Assembly: GCA_026989405.1 (NCBI GenBank)
Contig: JALSJL010000480.1
Location: 1-8,107 of the forward strand
Origin: Marinosulfonomonas sp.
GTDB lineage: Bacteria > Pseudomonadota > Alphaproteobacteria > Rhodobacterales > Rhodobacteraceae
Length of the DNA stretch: 8,107 nucleotides
Reading direction: 5' to 3'
Position numbers and translations under genes: made by a program. Below are positions 5,915 through 8,107 of this stretch, one piece after another. Each line of letters starts with the position of its first letter. The first letter of the stretch is position 1. Under the pieces are notes generated by a model, which was not told where the DNA came from, did not search any database, and saw only the letters and a list, made by a program, of their open reading frames with translations.

Positions 5915-6532
5915 GTGATCGAAAGCATGATCCCAAACTTCGAAGCCGAGGCTGCGTTTCTCGATCATCTGGCCCCCAGTGGCTACACATTGGCATTCAA
6001 TGTCGGGTTTCAGGGGGCCGAGCTCTTCCGGTCCAGCTTTCCGCAAAAATGGCAGGAACGCTACGAGTCGCGGGCCTATTATTTCACGGATCCGGTGTTG
6101 ATCTGGTCGATTACCAAGGTCGGCCGCAAACGTTGGTCCGAGCTCAAGTTGCCGGATGTCCGGGGCATATTTGCCGAAGCGAAAGAGTTCGGCCTGTCCT
6201 ACGGCGTCGTCATATCGACCAACATCGGTGGTAGTAAATCGGTCCTTACAGCCGCGCGGGACGACCGGGAATTTTCCGATGAAGAACTTGATCTTCTGCA
6301 GGCCAAGCTGGAATACATGGCCGGGTGCGCGTCGCCCAAGGGCGGATTGTCAGATGGCGAACTGGCGGTGTTCAGAGAGCTTGCCAACGGCGCAAGCATT
6401 CAGGAAACCGCTGAAACATTGGGGATTTCCAAGGCGGCGGTGAACAAGCGGATCGACAAGGCCAAGCAGAAACTGCATGCGAAATCGACAATGCAGGCGG
6501 TTTCGATCGCGGCATCCAAAAACTATATTTGA
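5915..6532 (+). CDS. luxR: LuxR-family acyl-homoserine lactone-responsive regulator
   Basis: The gene encodes 205 residues. The GTG at 5915 follows GGAGG (5905-5909) by five bases; the ATG at 5927 has no such site. Residues ~15-135 form the autoinducer-binding domain. By spacing against TraR, Trp46, Tyr50, Asp59 and Trp74 match TraR Trp57, Tyr61, Asp70 and Trp85, the ligand-pocket residues, so signal binding is likely. Residues ~144-205 form the GerE-type helix-turn-helix, beginning GLSDGELAVFRELANGAS and including ETLGISKAAVNKRI and KLHAKSTMQAV. It is somewhat short, as roseobacterial LuxR proteins often are. It is divergent from the unit that encodes the luxI synthase and is the likely partner receptor. 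Whether it activates or represses that unit cannot be read from sequence. No clear terminator follows; an AT-rich palindrome begins 33 bases after the stop. Confidence 0.93.
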   Translation: MIESMIPNFEAEAAFLDHLAPSGYTLAFNVGFQGAELFRSSFPQKWQERYESRAYYFTDPVLIWSITKVGRKRWSELKLPDVRGIFAEAKEFGLSYGVVISTNIGGSKSVLTAARDDREFSDEELDLLQAKLEYMAGCASPKGGLSDGELAVFRELANGASIQETAETLGISKAAVNKRIDKAKQKLHAKSTMQAVSIAASKNYI

Positions 6533-6887
6533 AACTGGCAGTCATGAGGTGGCGATCTGCGGCAGGTAGATTATAATATAATACGATAATCTACCCAGAG
6601 AAGATTCAACTTGTCTGGAACGCCCGCAGCGCGATTGTGTCCGTCGAACAATTGGATTCGGGAAATGATGACGACTGGAATTTTGCGGAGCGTTGGAGTC
6701 CGCAGTTCGGCCTGCCGCCACCCGGCCGGCCCGGCAAAGCGATGCAGCCTGGTTTCGATACTGGCCGCCGGTGGGCCGGCTGGAAAGATCCATGCGTCGA
6801 CGGGCAGTGAATGCAACCGTGGCGAGATTTGCGCGTCGGTGGTTGGTGGCCGTGGGTTCCCGGGTTCTGGGCAAGAGGTTGTGTGAC
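6533..6887. other. Gap without a convincing gene between luxR and the OB-fold gene
   Basis: Frames covering this stretch lack ribosome binding sites and recognisable domains, are rich in Arg and Pro, and are mutually overlapping. The main structure is the inverted repeat at 6565-6595. A minor hairpin GCGGA/TCCGC lies around 6687-6705. The remainder could be a long leader for the downstream gene or hold a small RNA, but I cannot show this. Confidence 0.5.
6565..6595. repeat. AT-rich perfect inverted repeat downstream of luxR
   Basis: GGTAGATTAT (6565-6574) and ATAATCTACC (6586-6595) are perfect complements around 11 AT-rich bases. Two overlapping TATAAT motifs (6572-6577 and 6577-6582) lie across the left arm and loop. 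No T run follows, so it is not a standard terminator. It could be an operator over a promoter, or a hairpin that protects the luxR mRNA end. Confidence 0.6.
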
Positions 6888-6890
6888 GTG

Positions 6891-7202
6891 ATGAAAACTT
6901 TCAGCGAATTTCGGATCAGGGGGCATGTCGAGGGGATTCGATCAGTGCGTGATTCGGTTCGAATCTCGGTTGTGTCGGACGGGCGAGGCAACGAACGGTT
7001 CTCGAATGAAATCGTGATCTCGGACGCCGAACTGGCAAAGAAGGCGGTCGATGAACTGAGTCGAGGCGATCTGGTGCTGGCGACCGGGACGGTTCGGGAA
7101 ATTGAATTCGAGCAGTTCGGCGAGAAAATCTATGCGTCCTGCCTGACGGTGTCCAAGCTTGAAATCCTGGAAAAGTCGGTGCTGTCCAAAAAGGTATCGT
7201 GA
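6891..7202 (+). CDS. Small OB-fold protein resembling single-stranded DNA-binding protein
   Basis: This is a 103-residue protein. The start is set at ATG 6891; the adjacent GTG at 6888 is equally possible, with AAGAGG (6873-6878) upstream. A longer frame to 6693 reads as Arg/Pro-rich non-coding sequence. The layout resembles the SSB OB fold: a first strand FRIRGHVEGIR, strands SVRISVVSDG and NEIVIS, a helix AELAKKAVDELSRGD, then the strands LVLATGTVREIEF and IYASCLTVSKLEIL. In SSB the corresponding helix and KGD.V...G turn are conserved. It lacks the acidic C-terminal tip through which SSB recruits repair proteins, so it is not the housekeeping SSB. It stands alone between luxR and a tRNA. 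A nucleic-acid-binding role is inference from fold resemblance. Confidence 0.6.
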   Translation: MKTFSEFRIRGHVEGIRSVRDSVRISVVSDGRGNERFSNEIVISDAELAKKAVDELSRGDLVLATGTVREIEFEQFGEKIYASCLTVSKLEILEKSVLSKKVS

Positions 7203-7305
7203 ACGCTCGGGTTCGGGGCCAATGGGGCTGGATTGCCGGTGCGCCATTGATGATTGATCGCGACCGGGCGGGCGCAAGTCGCCGACGGGGCTGACCGCTT
7301 CCCGC

Positions 7306-7334
7306 TTGACGGCAAAATCCCATTCAAATATGGA
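7306..7334 (+). promoter_or_regulatory. Sigma-70-type promoter of tRNA-Gly
   Basis: TTGACG (7306-7311) and TATGGA (7329-7334) are exactly 17 bases apart. The predicted start is about 7341, seven bases before the mature tRNA. Confidence 0.65.
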
Positions 7335-7347
7335 CTGAAACCACTAG

Positions 7348-7421
7348 GCGGGTATGGTGAAATGGTATCACACGAGCCTTCCAAGCTCTTGGTGCGGGTT
7401 CGATTCCCGCTACCCGCTCCA
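7348..7421 (+). tRNA. trnG: tRNA-Gly (anticodon UCC)
   Basis: A full cloverleaf can be folded. The acceptor arms GCGGGTA (7348-7354) and TACCCGC (7411-7417) pair, with discriminator T and an encoded CCA (7419-7421). The D stem is GTGA/TCAC (7357-7360, 7368-7371). The anticodon loop is CTTCCAA (7378-7384) with TCC at 7380-7382. The T arm GCGGG-TTCGATT-CCCGC spans 7394-7410. The outermost anticodon-stem pair (7373 with 7389) is a C/T mismatch. It decodes GGA and GGG glycine codons. No integrase or element boundary is seen beside it. Confidence 0.97.
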
Positions 7422-7539
7422 TGCGATCATCCGCACAGATCAGGGGGCCGTTGCCGCCGGGGACGAATTGCCGCGTGCCGGCAAACTTGAAGCGCGTGGT
7501 TCGCAGGGTTAACTGGGAGCCGTGATGAAGGAGACCGGC

Positions 7540-8107
7540 ATGGCCCAGGTTGACATGCAAAGCCCCGAAGAGCGAGAAAAATCAAAACGGATCAATGCCT
7601 TGACCGGTCTTTGGCCGTTTTTGCGGCCATACAGCGGGATGATGCTTGCGGCCTTCCTGGCCTTGCTGCTGACGGCGGCGATTTCGCTGGTTCTGCCGCT
7701 TGCGGTGCGCCAGATCATTGACGGTTTCAATGCCACGAACGGCGCAATACTTGACGGATACTTCCTGTTTGCCCTGCTGGTCGCCGGCCTTTTGGCTGTC
7801 GGCACCGGGTTGCGCTACTACCTGGTCACCCGTCTGGGCGAACGTGTGGTTGCCGACATCCGCAAGGCCGTGTTTGACCGGATGATCGGCATGAGCCCGG
7901 CATTTTACGAAAAGATCATGACCGGAGAAGTGCTGAGCCGGATCACGACGGATACCACGCTCATTCTTTCCGTGCTCAGTTCTTCGGTTTCGGTGGCGTT
8001 GCGAAACGTCTTGATATTCCTCGGTGGTCTGGCGTTGATGCTGTACACGTCTCCGAAGCTGACGTTGCTGGTCTTGCTGATTGTCCCGGCCGTGATTGTT
8101 CCGATCG
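7540..8107 (+). CDS. ABC exporter, N-terminal transmembrane domain (partial)
   Basis: The frame runs off the right edge; 189 residues are visible. ATG 7540 is chosen for AAGGAG (7528-7533) six bases upstream; an in-frame ATG at 7525 preceded by GGGAG is a second option adding five residues. The visible part is the type IV (exporter) ABC membrane domain. Helix 1 is at ~residues 32-55 (MMLAAFLALLLTAAISLVLP), followed by VRQIIDGF, helix 2 at ~74-93, and the long intracellular helix pair with LGERVVADIRKAVFDRM, SPAFYEKIMTGEVLSRI and DTTLI. Helix 3 begins near 155. This pattern is typical of MsbA- or LipA-like homodimeric or heterodimeric exporters, with the ATPase domain expected past the edge. 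The substrate cannot be told from this part; lipids or drugs are common for the family. Confidence 0.93.
   Translation, partial: MAQVDMQSPEEREKSKRINALTGLWPFLRPYSGMMLAAFLALLLTAAISLVLPLAVRQIIDGFNATNGAILDGYFLFALLVAGLLAVGTGLRYYLVTRLGERVVADIRKAVFDRMIGMSPAFYEKIMTGEVLSRITTDTTLILSVLSSSVSVALRNVLIFLGGLALMLYTSPKLTLLVLLIVPAVIVPI

Noticed and set aside
6565..6595. The AT-rich repeat as a Rho-independent terminator of luxR
   Set aside because: The stem is AT-rich and followed by CAGAGAAG rather than a T run.
6611..6886. Possible 91-residue gene ending just before the OB-fold gene
   Set aside because: TTG start without a ribosome binding site, no codon-position GC bias, and a low-complexity Gly/Ser/Arg/Pro composition.
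6693..6890. N-terminal extension of the OB-fold protein
   Set aside because: The added 66 residues are Arg/Pro-rich, have no ribosome binding site at the far start and do not resemble an SSB N-terminus.
7348..7421. tRNA-Gly as an integration site for a mobile element
   Set aside because: No integrase, direct repeat of the tRNA 3' end or composition change is visible next to it.
1..8107. CRISPR array or tandem repeats
   Set aside because: No regularly spaced direct repeats were found on reading the window.

Overview
The window looks like chromosomal DNA from an alphaproteobacterium, most likely a marine or aquatic member of the Rhodobacteraceae/Roseobacter group. This rests on the GC-rich coding sequence, an FnrL-type site in front of a universal stress gene, a beta-helix protein of a type I associate with that group, and a LuxR/LuxI pair resembling roseobacterial ones. 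The assignment is inference; no marker gene proves it.

Left part (1-1896). The C-terminal part of a right-handed beta-helix protein runs in from the left edge on the + strand. It converges on a small HugZ-like pyridoxamine-phosphate-oxidase-fold gene on the - strand, and the two share a compact bidirectional terminator. A ~270-base gap follows, then a small antibiotic-biosynthesis-monooxygenase (ABM) domain gene on the + strand.

Middle (1897-4750). A MerR-type promoter (perfect 11-bp dyad, 19-bp spacer) drives a complete Zn/Cd/Pb P1B-type ATPase (zntA type), but no MerR-family regulator gene is present in the window. A 249-base gap ends in an FNR/FnrL box placed about 41.5 bases upstream of the start point predicted from a -10 element, in front of a universal stress protein gene. 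This suggests low-oxygen induction.

Quorum-sensing locus (4823-6532). A luxR-type regulator on the + strand is divergent from a two-gene - strand unit: an 82-codon gene of unknown function, then a luxI-type acyl-homoserine lactone synthase. The small gene and luxI overlap by four bases (ATGA), so their translation is probably coupled. The 163-base divergent control region holds several dyads. LuxR keeps the canonical signal-binding residues. LuxI keeps most catalytic-core residues but has Glu at one usual Asp position. The unknown gene is the most interesting candidate: it sits where small negative regulators (RsaL, RsaM) sit in other quorum loci.

Right part (6533-8107). A 358-base stretch after luxR has no convincing gene but carries an AT-rich perfect 10-bp inverted repeat with two overlapping TATAAT motifs. 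Then come a small protein resembling an SSB-type OB fold, a tRNA-Gly(UCC) gene with its own promoter, and the N-terminal membrane domain of an ABC exporter that runs off the right edge.
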